Positions 1 through 8,506 of a stretch of 16,180 nucleotides of DNA are shown here, piece by piece (position 1 is the first letter of the stretch; each line of letters begins with the position of its first letter). The notes under the pieces were generated by a model that saw nothing but the letters and a program-made list of their open reading frames with translations, was not told the origin of the DNA and searched no databases. Source of the DNA: an uncultured Cellulosilyticum sp. Its GTDB lineage: Bacteria > Bacillota > Clostridia > Lachnospirales > Cellulosilyticaceae. The translations under genes and the position numbers were made by a program. The DNA lies in assembly GCA_934725855.1 (NCBI GenBank), contig CAKVCL010000049.1, forward strand, positions 1-16,180, read 5' to 3'.

Positions 1-57
1 CCTATAACCCTTGAAGAACTTGTAAAAGACAATGAATTTAAAGATTTAGTTCAATAG
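1..57 (+). CDS. C-terminal end of an unidentified protein (partial)
   Basis: Reading frame 1 is open from the window edge and ends at a TAG stop at 55-57, giving an 18-residue tail (PITLEELVKDNEFKDLVQ). The tail is charged and looks like an amphipathic helical C-terminus. It is too short to assign to a family. It converges on the transketolase gene, and the hairpin at 124-165 lies between the two. It could also be a chance open frame, but its codon use is ordinary for this genome and a stop followed by an intergenic AT-rich stretch fits a real gene end. Confidence 0.5.
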   Translation, partial: PITLEELVKDNEFKDLVQ

Positions 58-123
58 TTTTCTTGTAAAGTGGTGTTTTTATATTTTAATTATCTTTATT
101 TGTTCAGATTATCTCTATTCAAC

Positions 124-165
124 AAAAATGGTCAGTAACACCTTTTAAGTGTCTACTGACCATTT
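124..165 (-). terminator. Rho-independent terminator of the xylose operon
   Basis: A 12-bp perfect stem (AAATGGTCAGTA at 126-137 with its complement at 154-165) is extended by a short inner CAC/GTG pairing. On the minus strand it is followed by a run of five T (complement of 124-128). It lies about 45 nt after the transketolase stop and is the first convincing terminator met by that operon. On the plus strand the 3' flank has only a TTTAAAT, so termination of the converging partial gene is possible but weaker. Confidence 0.8.
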
Positions 166-210
166 AAATGAATTAAATCATAAATAATTACTTGTAATTA
201 TCTACAATTA

Positions 211-2184
211 TTATTTTAATAATGATTTAGCTTGTTCTACTACGTTTTCTACAGTAAAGCCATTTTTCTTGAAGATTTTTGCTGCTGGAGCTGATTCACC
301 GAATCCACTCATAGAAATCACTTTGCCTTCAAGACCTGTGTATTTATGCCATCCGAAATCAGATAATGCTTCTACGGCAATACGTTTTGTTTTGTTCTTT
401 GGAAGTAATGCTTCTTTGTATGCTTCTGGTTGTTTTTCAAATACATCCATTGATGGCATACTGATTGCTGCTGCTTTAATGCCTTCTTTTGCTAATTCTT
501 CGGTTGCACCTACTACAAGTTGTACTTCTGAACCTGTTGCAATAAGAATCACATCTGCATCTTTAGATTCTACACCTGCTACTAGGTAAGCACCTTTTTT
601 AGCTTCAGCGCCTGATTTTTCTAAGAAAGGTAAGTTTTGTCTTGAAAGAACGATTGCTACTGGTTCTGTTTTGCTATTGAGTGCATATTCCCAAGCAGCT
701 ACTGTTTCTTTAGAATCAGCTGGTCTGAAGGTTACTAAGTTTGGTGTGCTACGAAGCATAGCAAGTTGTTCGATAGGTTGATGAGTAGGTCCATCTTCCC
801 CTACACCGATGCTATCATGTGTGAGTACATAAGTTACAGGAAGTTTCATAAGTGCTGCAAGTCTCATTGGGTTCTTCATGTAATCACTGAATACGAAGAA
901 TGTAGAACAGAAGGTTCTAAGTCCACCATGAAGTGTGATACCATTTGCAATCGCACCCATAGCATGTTCACGAATACCAAAGTGAAGATTACGTCCAGAA
1001 TAATCTTCTGCACTAAAGTCCCCTTTACCATTCATATAAGTTTTTGTAGATGGTGCAAGGTCAGCAGAACCACCGATTACATTGTCTACTAAATCAGCCA
1101 TTTTGTTAATGACTTCATATGAAGAAACACGTGTAGCCATTGATTTAGTTGTGTCTGTGTATTGAGCATAAATATCTAATGAAATTTCTTCATCACTGTG
1201 CCATTTATCCCATTTCGCTGCAAGTTCTGGGTAAGCTTTTGCATAGCTAGCAAATAACTCATTCCAAGCTGCTTCTTTGTCAGCACCTTTTTGGTTTAAT
1301 TCTGCAACATGTGCTTTTACTTCGTCTTCTACGAAGAAAGCTTCATTGTGATGACCTAAGAATTCTCTCATTTCTTGTAAGTTTTCTACCCCAAGAGGTT
1401 CACCGTGAGCAGCTGATTTGCCTTGTTTTTTAGGGCATCCATAACCGATTTGAGTTTTGATTTCGATAAAGCTTGGTTTATCTGTATTCGCTTTTGCTGC
1501 TTCTAATGCTTTAGCAATAGCTTCTATATCGTTACCATCTTCTACAAGGAATGTTTCAAAGCCTTGAGCTTCGAAACGTGCTCTTACGTTTTCTCTAAAG
1601 GCAATTGATGTATTACCTTCAATTGTAATATTGTTTGAATCGTAAAGTACAATAAGTTTTCCTAATTTAAGTGTTCCAGCAAGTGCAGCTGCTTCATAAG
1701 AAATACCTTCCATTAAGCATCCATCACCTACTAAAGTATAAGTATAATGGTCTACAACAGGGAAGCCTTCTTTGTTAAATTCTGCTGCTAAATGTCTTTC
1801 TGCCATTGCCATACCTACAGCCATCGCAATACCTTGTCCAAGAGGACCAGTTGTTGCTTCTACGCCTACTGTATGACCATACTCAGGATGTCCTGGTGTA
1901 AGACTGCCTTCTTGACGGAAGTTCTTTAAGTCTTCTGCTGTTAATCCATAATTGAATACATGTAAAAGAGAGTAAAGAAGTGCTGAACCATGCCCAGCTG
2001 ATAAAATAAATCGGTCTCTATTTTCCCATTTAGGATTTTTAGGATTATGTGCCATCGTAGACCATAAGGTATATGCCATAGGTGCAGATCCAAGAGGTAA
2101 ACCAGGATGTCCAGAATTAGCTTGTTGTACAGCTTCAGCAGCTAGTACACGAATGGTGTTGATTGTTCTTTGTTGTACGTTCAT
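211..2184 (-). CDS. tkt: Transketolase
   Basis: Thiamine-diphosphate enzyme of the non-oxidative pentose phosphate pathway; it moves two-carbon units from xylulose 5-phosphate to ribose 5-phosphate or erythrose 4-phosphate in the cytosol. Visible motifs are the N-terminal [11 protein letters not shown], the GHPEYG / GPLGQG segment near residues 98-118, the ThDP-binding GDG (153-155) ending in NN (184-185), the central FGIREHAMG with the catalytic Glu, and [11 protein letters not shown] in the pyrimidine domain. At 657 residues it is full length for the family. The frame is open to an ATG at 2208, but AGAGGG lies inside that extension and is correctly spaced for the ATG at 2184, which I prefer. 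It is the last gene of the xylose operon and takes the xylulose 5-phosphate made by XylB. The function is certain at family level; a chromosome may hold further tkt copies. Confidence 0.95.
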   Translation of the reverse strand: MNVQQRTINTIRVLAAEAVQQANSGHPGLPLGSAPMAYTLWSTMAHNPKNPKWENRDRFILSAGHGSALLYSLLHVFNYGLTAEDLKNFRQEGSLTPGHPEYGHTVGVEATTGPLGQGIAMAVGMAMAERHLAAEFNKEGFPVVDHYTYTLVGDGCLMEGISYEAAALAGTLKLGKLIVLYDSNNITIEGNTSIAFRENVRARFEAQGFETFLVEDGNDIEAIAKALEAAKANTDKPSFIEIKTQIGYGCPKKQGKSAAHGEPLGVENLQEMREFLGHHNEAFFVEDEVKAHVAELNQKGADKEAAWNELFASYAKAYPELAAKWDKWHSDEEISLDIYAQYTDTTKSMATRVSSYEVINKMADLVDNVIGGSADLAPSTKTYMNGKGDFSAEDYSGRNLHFGIREHAMGAIANGITLHGGLRTFCSTFFVFSDYMKNPMRLAALMKLPVTYVLTHDSIGVGEDGPTHQPIEQLAMLRSTPNLVTFRPADSKETVAAWEYALNSKTEPVAIVLSRQNLPFLEKSGAEAKKGAYLVAGVESKDADVILIATGSEVQLVVGATEELAKEGIKAAAISMPSMDVFEKQPEAYKEALLPKNKTKRIAVEALSDFGWHKYTGLEGKVISMSGFGESAPAAKIFKKNGFTVENVVEQAKSLLK

Positions 2185-2281
2185 TTTCTTCCCTCTTTCT
2201 AATATCACTTATTTGTCTTGCAGTTTTGAATTGCCATTACCTATTGATTTGTTTTATTTTATAAAACCCTGCTGCAAATTT

Positions 2282-3328
2282 TTATTTAATCCCGAATTTA
2301 AAAGTAGTTGCAGCATGATAAGTTTTATCAGGCTCTAAAATACAGGTTTCTTTAAACACTTCGTTGTAACCTATTGCACTACGCTGTGTTTCAAAGCATA
2401 CACCATATCTTATATCTTGCTTGCTAATATTAAGCTCAGCGGAAGATGGATTATTCATCGCATACATTACCACGCAAGGCTCTGTAGTGGTTACTTCCAT
2501 CGTTCTTCCTGATATGGCATCATATAATTTAATTGCTTTATTTCCTTGATTAAGCTTCCATAAATGGTCATAACCTTTACCATATTTTAAAAGAATGGAA
2601 TCATCATTTATGTTTTGACCAATGGTTTTTGGCACTCTAAAATCAAATGCCGTTTCATCATTTACAGATAACATCTTACCTGTAGGAATAGACTCTGCAT
2701 CTAATTCAAAGATGCTGTCACTATCAATGTAAACTTCTTGTTCTAAAATAGAACGTTTTCCATCACCAGATAAATTAAAATATGAGTGATTCGTTAAGTT
2801 AACCAGTGTTGTTTGATCTGTGTCTGCATCATATTCTACTGTTAACTCATTGTCATTATTTAAACTATAAGTTACATGTGCATTAAGATTTCCTGGGAAA
2901 CCTTCCTCTCCAGCTTTGCTGAAGTAAGAAAGTTTTACTTTAGCACTATCAGATGTTGTTTGGTCTTCTACTGTCCAAAACTTGCTATGAAATCCATTGC
3001 CACCATGTAAAATATTGCTATTTTCATTTACTGTAAAGTGATATTCTTTACCGTTTAAAGTAACTTTAGCCTTAGAAATACGGCCTGCTACTCTACCCAC
3101 TACTGCACCGAAAAAGCCTGAATTTTGCTCATAATTTGCGACATCCTTCCAACGTAAAATAACGTTTTCTAGATTTCCCTCTTTATCAGGTGTCATAATT
3201 CTAGTTAAGGTTGCCCCTATATTGAGAACAGAAACTTCCATTCCATTATCATTAGCTAATGTATACTGTATGACATCTTGTCCTTTAATTGAGCCAACAA
3301 TCTCCTCACTAAATTTCAATTTTTTCAC
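2282..3328 (-). CDS. galM: Aldose 1-epimerase (mutarotase)
   Basis: Interconverts alpha and beta anomers of aldoses such as glucose, galactose or xylose. The protein is about 348 residues, normal for the GalM family. It shows family landmarks LHGGNGFH (H108), NLTNHSYFNL (H181, the expected catalytic acid) and CFETQ (E313, the expected catalytic base). No signal peptide is seen, so it acts in the cytosol. In this operon it probably equilibrates D-xylose anomers released by the neighbouring hydrolases: GH8 enzymes invert and GH3 enzymes retain, so the two give different anomers, while isomerases usually accept one. The start is ambiguous. GTG at 3328 has AAGGG six bases upstream, but a TTG at 3319 has AAAGGAG eight bases upstream and would remove three residues. 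Confidence 0.92.
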   Translation of the reverse strand: MKKLKFSEEIVGSIKGQDVIQYTLANDNGMEVSVLNIGATLTRIMTPDKEGNLENVILRWKDVANYEQNSGFFGAVVGRVAGRISKAKVTLNGKEYHFTVNENSNILHGGNGFHSKFWTVEDQTTSDSAKVKLSYFSKAGEEGFPGNLNAHVTYSLNNDNELTVEYDADTDQTTLVNLTNHSYFNLSGDGKRSILEQEVYIDSDSIFELDAESIPTGKMLSVNDETAFDFRVPKTIGQNINDDSILLKYGKGYDHLWKLNQGNKAIKLYDAISGRTMEVTTTEPCVVMYAMNNPSSAELNISKQDIRYGVCFETQRSAIGYNEVFKETCILEPDKTYHAATTFKFGIK

Positions 3329-3392
3329 TCCTTTCCCTTATTTTTGATTTATTGTAAACTAATCTTTCTCTTATATTATATCTAATCTATCT

Positions 3393-3436
3393 CTTAGAAG
3401 ATAGACCTTTCTAATTGCATTTTTCTATCTTCTAAG
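3393..3436 (-). other. Intercistronic hairpin between GH8 gene and galM
   Basis: A perfect 13-bp inverted repeat (CTTAGAAGATAGA at 3393-3405, complement at 3424-3436) with an 18-nt loop begins 12 nt after the GH8 stop. It has no T-run on the minus strand, so it is unlikely to be a full terminator. A role as mRNA-stabilising or processing structure within the operon is an inference. Confidence 0.6.
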
Positions 3437-3447
3437 GGATTTTAAAA

Positions 3448-4560
3448 TTACCAGATTCTATAGTTGCCACTAAGTGCTAAGAATGCAAAGAGATATAAAC
3501 AGTTATCATAATATCTCCTTTCACCTTTTCTTAATGGGGTATTCCAAAAGTCTTCGATGCAAGCTTTGCTATATTTTCCTCTAGAAGCTAAAGAGCCCAT
3601 TGCATTGGTGGCAATAATTGCTACGGGATGAAGAGCAGGCTCATCAATTACTGTTCCATCAATACTATAAATTTTATACTCATGATTTGCTACATTTTCA
3701 TGGAAAAAGGTTTGAATTTTGTCCGCACACGCCTGTTCCCATTCATTTGGTCCAAACCAAGCACAGTCTAGTCCTATGTTTGCAATCACCCTATACGCAT
3801 CGCTATAGTAGTTGCCATGTCCTTCTTTGCTTCTTGGCGTTCCATCATATTCACTATATTCTGCAGCTAATCCTGTTACTTCATGGCAAGCCTTCTTTAA
3901 GAACTGTCTACTTGCATCTGCCGCTTCTTTCCAGAAGGCTCTATCTTCTTCGTTTGCCCACAAAGCAAATAATTCATAGTAATGGGGTAAATGGTAAGAT
4001 GGGTCTGTAAATGGGGTTTCAGGAATAAACTTAATGAGTTTATTACTTGGGTCCCACATAGGATACCCTTCACCCTCTTCACCTTTATGCACACATTCAT
4101 GTAAAATGGCTCTTGCTTCTTTCGCGTAAGCAAAAATGCCTTCACCTTCACCCCATCTATGAGATGCGAAGAATAATGCCATTGCAAAGTATTCTTCACC
4201 ATCAGGTGCTGGTCCATAAGCGTTTTTCTTTCCACTAGGGTCTACTGACCAAGCAAAATACCCCTTATGTATGCCTTCTTGCATCCACATATAGGTTTTT
4301 ACCCATTTCCAAAGTTTATCAAATTCTTTCTTCATATTTCTTTGCACACACATCATCATGGCATAAGACATGCCTTCTGTTCTTACGTCCACATTTCCTG
4401 TGTCTACTACATAACCCATGTCGTCACCCATTTCATGATAAATGCGTTCATCCTCTGGGCCATAGAAAAAAGTATTGAAAATATCATCAAGCTTTTGATT
4501 AATTTCTGCTTCACTATATCCTACTTCTTTGAAATAATTGATATACTTCTTATCACTCAT
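3448..4560 (-). CDS. GH8 reducing-end xylose-releasing exo-oligoxylanase (Rex)
   Basis: Glycoside hydrolase family 8 enzyme expected to remove single xylose units from the reducing end of xylo-oligosaccharides with inversion. At 370 residues it matches the single-domain, cytoplasmic Rex enzymes, and it has no signal peptide or carbohydrate-binding module. Likely active-site residues are E62 in RTEGMSYAMM (general acid), D120 in PAPDGEEYFAMA, and D254 in YYSDAYR (general base). The LHP triplet at residues 310-312 matches the kink that, in the characterised Bacillus Rex, blocks the glycone side and makes the enzyme exo-acting; this is recalled family knowledge. The ATG at 4560 has AGGAG eight bases upstream. 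It lies 83 nt after the GH3 gene in the same operon, and together they digest oligosaccharides from opposite ends. An endo-xylanase or chitosanase role is less likely given the LHP motif and the context. Confidence 0.9.
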   Translation of the reverse strand: MSDKKYINYFKEVGYSEAEINQKLDDIFNTFFYGPEDERIYHEMGDDMGYVVDTGNVDVRTEGMSYAMMMCVQRNMKKEFDKLWKWVKTYMWMQEGIHKGYFAWSVDPSGKKNAYGPAPDGEEYFAMALFFASHRWGEGEGIFAYAKEARAILHECVHKGEEGEGYPMWDPSNKLIKFIPETPFTDPSYHLPHYYELFALWANEEDRAFWKEAADASRQFLKKACHEVTGLAAEYSEYDGTPRSKEGHGNYYSDAYRVIANIGLDCAWFGPNEWEQACADKIQTFFHENVANHEYKIYSIDGTVIDEPALHPVAIIATNAMGSLASRGKYSKACIEDFWNTPLRKGERRYYDNCLYLFAFLALSGNYRIW

Positions 4561-4643
4561 GTTGTAATCTCCTATATTCTCTGGTTTAATATGAATAAAA
4601 AATAATCGATTTCTATGCTTTCTTTACTGTGATTTATTGCTAA

Positions 4644-6758
4644 CTATAATCTAATCTCTGCTCTAACTGGCATTTGCTGTGCAAGGATGCAGCTTCTTTC
4701 ATCTGGTGCACATGTGCCTACATAAACTTCAAAATATTTACTATCAATAAAGCGTTTACCCTCTTCATCAACTACTGTAAGGGCTTGCTCTTTAATTTCA
4801 AGTTCTACCTCAAGAGTAGCATTGCCTTCAAGGTAAACAGACTTAAAGGCACATAAGCTAAAGTTTGGTACTGCAAATACAGATTCCATATCTTTAATAT
4901 AAACCTCTACGGTATCATGACTTGCTACGTCTGATTCATTAACAACTTTAGCTTTTACCGTATAGTTCATCTCACCGTCTTGGTCTTTTTTAGTAAGTGT
5001 TGCACTTTCTACTTTAATTTTTGCATAGTTTAATCCATAACCAAATGGATAAAGTGCTTCATTTGTCATATAACGGTAAGTGCGGTTTTTCATTGAATAA
5101 TCTTTGAAATCTGGAAGCTCCTCTGTTGTTTTATAGAAGGTTACAGGAAGTTTTCCACTAGGTGAATACTTACCAAATAATAACTCAGCAAATGCCTTAC
5201 CACCATGAGCTCCTGGATACCAAGTTTCAAAGATTGCATTGCAGTGCTCCTGGGCAAAATTAATTGCCATCGCACTACCTGTACTTAAAGCTAGAATCGT
5301 TGGTTTACCCACTTCAATGATTTTTTCAAGAAGGTTTTGTTGTTTACCAATAAGGTTTAAGCTGACTTTATCGCCACCAGCAAAGGCATTTCCTGTATCC
5401 CCTTGCTCACCTTCAATTGTAGAGTCTAATCCTAAGCATAAAACAACTACATCACTTTGCTCTGCTACGGTGATTGCTTCTGCTAAACGGTCATCTTCCC
5501 AAGCTAAGCCTGATACCGCATTTTGGAATAAGTGGCAGCCTTCAGCAAAGTATACACGAGCTTTATCGCCTACATAGTCTTGAATACCTTCTACTAAAGT
5601 GGTGTATCTAGAAGCTGTTCCAAAGTAGTTGCCTTCAAGCACCGTACGGCTATTAGCTGTAGGCCCGATAACACCAATTGTATGAATCTTATCTAAGTTT
5701 AATGGAAGTATGCCATCATTTTTAAGTAAAACCATACTTCTTCTAGCTGCTTCTAATGCGACTTCATTATGTTCTTTTGAATCATTAACGGAATAAGGAA
5801 TCTTGTTGTATTTGCAGTTTTCATCAAATAGTCCAAGTCTTAAACGGATTTCCATGAGTTTTTCTGCTGCTGCAGTAATGGTTTCTTCTGAAACAAGTCC
5901 CTCGTTGTAAGCTTGCATAATATGTAAATAGGTGTTCCCACAGTTTAGTTCACATCCATTATTAATCGCCATTGCTGCAGATTCAGCAGCTGTACTTGTT
6001 ACCATATGTTCTGTATGGAAATCTCTGATTGCCCAACAGTCAGAAACAATATAACCATCAAAGCCCCAATCTTTCTTAAGGATATCTACAAGAAGGGTTT
6101 TACTTCCGCAAGCTGGTTCTCCATTCACACGGTTATAAGCACCCATAACCCCTACTACATTAGCTTCTTTAACAGCCGCCTCAAAAGCAGGTAAGTAAGT
6201 TTCATACATATCCTTCTTAGAGGCAATCGCATCAAAGTGATGTCTATCTTCTTCTGGGCCAGAGTGTACTGCAAAGTGTTTTGCACAAGCTGCTGCTTTT
6301 AAGTATTCTTTATCTTTATCTTCACCTTGTAACCCTTTGATAAAAGATACGCCTAAACGTGTCGTTAAGTATGGATCTTCTCCATAAGTTTCATGTCCTC
6401 TGCCCCATCTTGGGTCTCTGAAGATATTGATATTAGGCGCCCAGAAAGTCATGCCTTTATAAATATCTCTGTCCCCTTTTTTAGAGAATTCATTGTATTT
6501 TGCTCTTCCTTCATCTGCAATGATTTCACCAATTTCTCCAAGTGCAGCTTCATCAAACATTGCTGCAAGCCCAATAGCTTGTGGAAATACAGTAGCGACA
6601 CCTGCTCTGGCTACACCATGAAGAGATTCATTCCACCAGTTATAAGCAGGAATCCCTAATCTTTTGATTGCAGGTGAATCATATCTAAGTTGTGATGCTT
6701 TTTCTAGCAAATCCATCTTGCTAACGATTTCTTTTGCTTCTTTTTTAAAGTCTCTCAC
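4644..6758 (-). CDS. GH3 family beta-xylosidase (possibly beta-glucosidase)
   Basis: Retaining exo-glycosidase, 704 residues, with the usual GH3 layout: N-terminal TIM-barrel (about 1-310), alpha/beta sandwich domain (about 350-560) and a C-terminal fibronectin-III-like domain (about 580-700). The nucleophile is D240 in GYIVSDCWA. Substrate-pocket motifs include WWNESLHGVAR (41-51), the KH pair at 160-161, and RWGRGHETYGEDPY. The second-domain segment STIEGEQGD (446-454) probably holds the acid/base Glu. NESLHGV and the SDCWA context resemble plant and bacterial beta-xylosidase-type GH3 members, and the operon supports xylosidase. No signal peptide is seen, so it acts on imported oligosaccharides. 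Translation starts at GTG 6758 with a strong AGGAGGAG just upstream. Substrate specificity (xylose, glucose or arabinose) cannot be fixed by sequence reading alone. Confidence 0.88.
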   Translation of the reverse strand: MRDFKKEAKEIVSKMDLLEKASQLRYDSPAIKRLGIPAYNWWNESLHGVARAGVATVFPQAIGLAAMFDEAALGEIGEIIADEGRAKYNEFSKKGDRDIYKGMTFWAPNINIFRDPRWGRGHETYGEDPYLTTRLGVSFIKGLQGEDKDKEYLKAAACAKHFAVHSGPEEDRHHFDAIASKKDMYETYLPAFEAAVKEANVVGVMGAYNRVNGEPACGSKTLLVDILKKDWGFDGYIVSDCWAIRDFHTEHMVTSTAAESAAMAINNGCELNCGNTYLHIMQAYNEGLVSEETITAAAEKLMEIRLRLGLFDENCKYNKIPYSVNDSKEHNEVALEAARRSMVLLKNDGILPLNLDKIHTIGVIGPTANSRTVLEGNYFGTASRYTTLVEGIQDYVGDKARVYFAEGCHLFQNAVSGLAWEDDRLAEAITVAEQSDVVVLCLGLDSTIEGEQGDTGNAFAGGDKVSLNLIGKQQNLLEKIIEVGKPTILALSTGSAMAINFAQEHCNAIFETWYPGAHGGKAFAELLFGKYSPSGKLPVTFYKTTEELPDFKDYSMKNRTYRYMTNEALYPFGYGLNYAKIKVESATLTKKDQDGEMNYTVKAKVVNESDVASHDTVEVYIKDMESVFAVPNFSLCAFKSVYLEGNATLEVELEIKEQALTVVDEEGKRFIDSKYFEVYVGTCAPDERSCILAQQMPVRAEIRL

Positions 6759-6789
6759 CTATACTCCTCCTAGATTGTTCACTATTATA

Positions 6790-6833
6790 AGCAAGCACCA
6801 AATAACTAGCTCACTAATCATTTGGTACTTGCT
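6790..6833 (-). other. Intercistronic hairpin between xylB and the GH3 gene
   Basis: Inverted repeat of 14 bp (AGCAAGCACCAAAT at 6790-6803 against ATTTGGTACTTGCT at 6820-6833, one T-G pair in RNA) with a 16-nt loop. No T-run follows on the minus strand, so read-through into the GH3 gene is expected. It may protect or process the xylB part of the message; that role is inferred. Confidence 0.6.
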
Positions 6834-6874
6834 CCATTTTCTAGTAAATAAATGTATTACTCTTTAACCTTAAA

Positions 6875-8344
6875 TTAGATAATTTCGCTATATAAATCTT
6901 TTACAGTAGGATAAATTTTCTTGAATTTATTGTATTTGTCTTCATATTTAGCTACAAGCTCTGCATCTGGTTCGATGGTTTCTACTACTTTTACAACTTT
7001 GCTCGTTGCTTCTTCAATAGATGCAAATTCTTTACAAGCTACTGCTGCAAGTAAAGCACCGCCATATGATGGACCTTCTTCTGTTTCAATCACATCTACT
7101 TTTACATTTAATACGTTAGCAAAGATTTTCTTCCATAATGGGCTCTTAGCTCCGCCACCACAGATTTTTGTACGTTCAATTTTGATGCCTAATGATTTAG
7201 CGACTTCAAATGAATCACGAATAGCAAATGCTACCCCTTCAAGTACAGCTTGTGTCATATCTGTTCTTGATGTATCCATTGTCATACCAATGAATGTTCC
7301 TCTCGCATCTGGGTTGTTGTGTGGTGAACGTTCACCCATTAAGTATGGTAAGAAGAATACATTGTTTTCACCAAGTTTAGTGATTTTTGCTTGTTCAGCT
7401 GGGTAATCTTTTGTTCCGATGATACCATCCATCCACCATTTGTTACATGATGCAGCACTAAGCATACATCCCATTAAGTGATAGTGGCCATCAGCATGAG
7501 CGAAAGCATGAAGGGCATTGTTTGCATCTACACCGAATTTTTCACTTGAAATAAAGATGGTACCTGATGTACCAAGAGAAATGTTACATCTACCTTCACC
7601 TACTGTGCCTGTACCGATAGCTGCTGCTGCATTATCTCCAGCACCTGCAACGATTTTACAGTCTGTACTAAAGCCTAATTCTTTGGCAATCTCTTCTTTC
7701 AATGTCCCCACAATATCATAGCTTTCAAAAAGCTTTGGTAATTGTTCTTCTGTAATGCCACAGATTTCAATCATTTCTTTTGACCAGCATTTGTGCTCAA
7801 CATCCATTAAAAGCATACCTGATGCATCAGATACATCTGTGCAGTGTACACCAGAAAGTTTGTAAGCAATGTAGTCTTTAGGAAGCATAATCTTTTTGAT
7901 TTTCTTGAAGTTTTCAGGTTCATTTGCTTTTACCCAAAGAATTTTTGGAGCTGTGAAACCAGCGAATGCAATGTTTGCTGTGTATTTTGATAAAGTTTCT
8001 TTACCGATTACATTATTTAAGTAATCTGTTTCTTTACCTGTACGGCCATCATTCCATAAAATAGCTGGTCGGATAACATTATCATTTTCATCTAAGATAA
8101 CAAGACCGTGCATTTGTCCACCAAAACTGATACCAGCAACTTGAGATTTATCACATTCACTTGTTAAATCTTTAATACCTTGGATAGTTTCTTTCCACCA
8201 GTCTTCTGGTTTTTGTTCTGACCAACCTGGATGTGGGAAGTATAATGGATATTCTCTTGTAACGGTTTTTTGAATCTTTCCTTCACCATCCATAAGTAAT
8301 AATTTTACAGATGATGTGCCTAAATCTACACCAATATATAACAT
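6875..8344 (-). CDS. xylB: Xylulokinase
   Basis: FGGY-family kinase that phosphorylates D-xylulose to D-xylulose 5-phosphate with ATP. The 489 residues match the family. Visible are the N-terminal phosphate-binding strand GVDLGTSSVK (D7), the sugar-binding MHG at 78-80, LWNDGRT (97-102), the catalytic Asp D237 in GAGDNAAAAIG, the LGTSGT adenosine-domain motif, GERSPHNNPDARG, and the late ICGGGAKSPLW ATP-site loop. The MHG and WNDGR motifs fit xylulokinase rather than glycerol- or ribulokinase. The ATG at 8344 is preceded by AAGGAGG with six-base spacing. It follows the isomerase gene by about 160 nt, with a strong hairpin in between, and supplies transketolase at the operon end. Confidence 0.95.
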   Translation of the reverse strand: MLYIGVDLGTSSVKLLLMDGEGKIQKTVTREYPLYFPHPGWSEQKPEDWWKETIQGIKDLTSECDKSQVAGISFGGQMHGLVILDENDNVIRPAILWNDGRTGKETDYLNNVIGKETLSKYTANIAFAGFTAPKILWVKANEPENFKKIKKIMLPKDYIAYKLSGVHCTDVSDASGMLLMDVEHKCWSKEMIEICGITEEQLPKLFESYDIVGTLKEEIAKELGFSTDCKIVAGAGDNAAAAIGTGTVGEGRCNISLGTSGTIFISSEKFGVDANNALHAFAHADGHYHLMGCMLSAASCNKWWMDGIIGTKDYPAEQAKITKLGENNVFFLPYLMGERSPHNNPDARGTFIGMTMDTSRTDMTQAVLEGVAFAIRDSFEVAKSLGIKIERTKICGGGAKSPLWKKIFANVLNVKVDVIETEEGPSYGGALLAAVACKEFASIEEATSKVVKVVETIEPDAELVAKYEDKYNKFKKIYPTVKDLYSEII

Positions 8345-8361
8345 ACTTTTCCTCCTTGTTT

Positions 8362-8402
8362 AAAAAGCTATTTCGATGGGAATAATCCCTAACGAAATAG
8401 CT
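8362..8402 (-). terminator. Terminator-like hairpin (possible attenuator) upstream of xylB
   Basis: Two nested stems: an outer 10-bp stem AGCTATTTCG/CGAAATAGCT (8366-8375 with 8393-8402) and an inner GGG/CCC pair (8378-8380 with 8387-8389). On the minus strand it is followed by five T (complement of 8362-8366), then the xylB ribosome binding site. The form is that of a weak intrinsic terminator inside an operon. Partial termination here would give more isomerase and DUF4867 message than xylB and downstream message. No alternative antiterminator fold was worked out. Confidence 0.6.
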
Positions 8403-8506
8403 CTTCATTTATCTCTATTACGAATCTGCTTATTTTTCTAATTTACATTTTAATATGTAGCTTTTCTATCTCACCTATTTGCTACAGCCTTTAAGACCAC
8501 TAATGA

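Noticed and set aside
766..1092. Plus-strand open frame of 108 codons inside transketolase
   Set aside because: It is antisense to a clear, conserved gene, has no ribosome binding site and its product looks random; the same holds for the plus-strand frames opposite the other genes.
2185..2208. Transketolase start at ATG 2208
   Set aside because: The AGAGGG ribosome binding site lies within this stretch and serves the ATG at 2184; transketolases begin close to that point.
2209..2281. Separate promoter for transketolase
   Set aside because: A TATAAAAT-like -10 is visible but no -35 at a proper distance; the gap is short and co-transcription is the simpler reading.
6921..7406. 161-codon plus-strand open frame opposite xylB
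   Set aside because: It is a shadow of the xylB codons (Ser/Ala/Thr-rich antisense translation) with no ribosome binding site or recognisable family.
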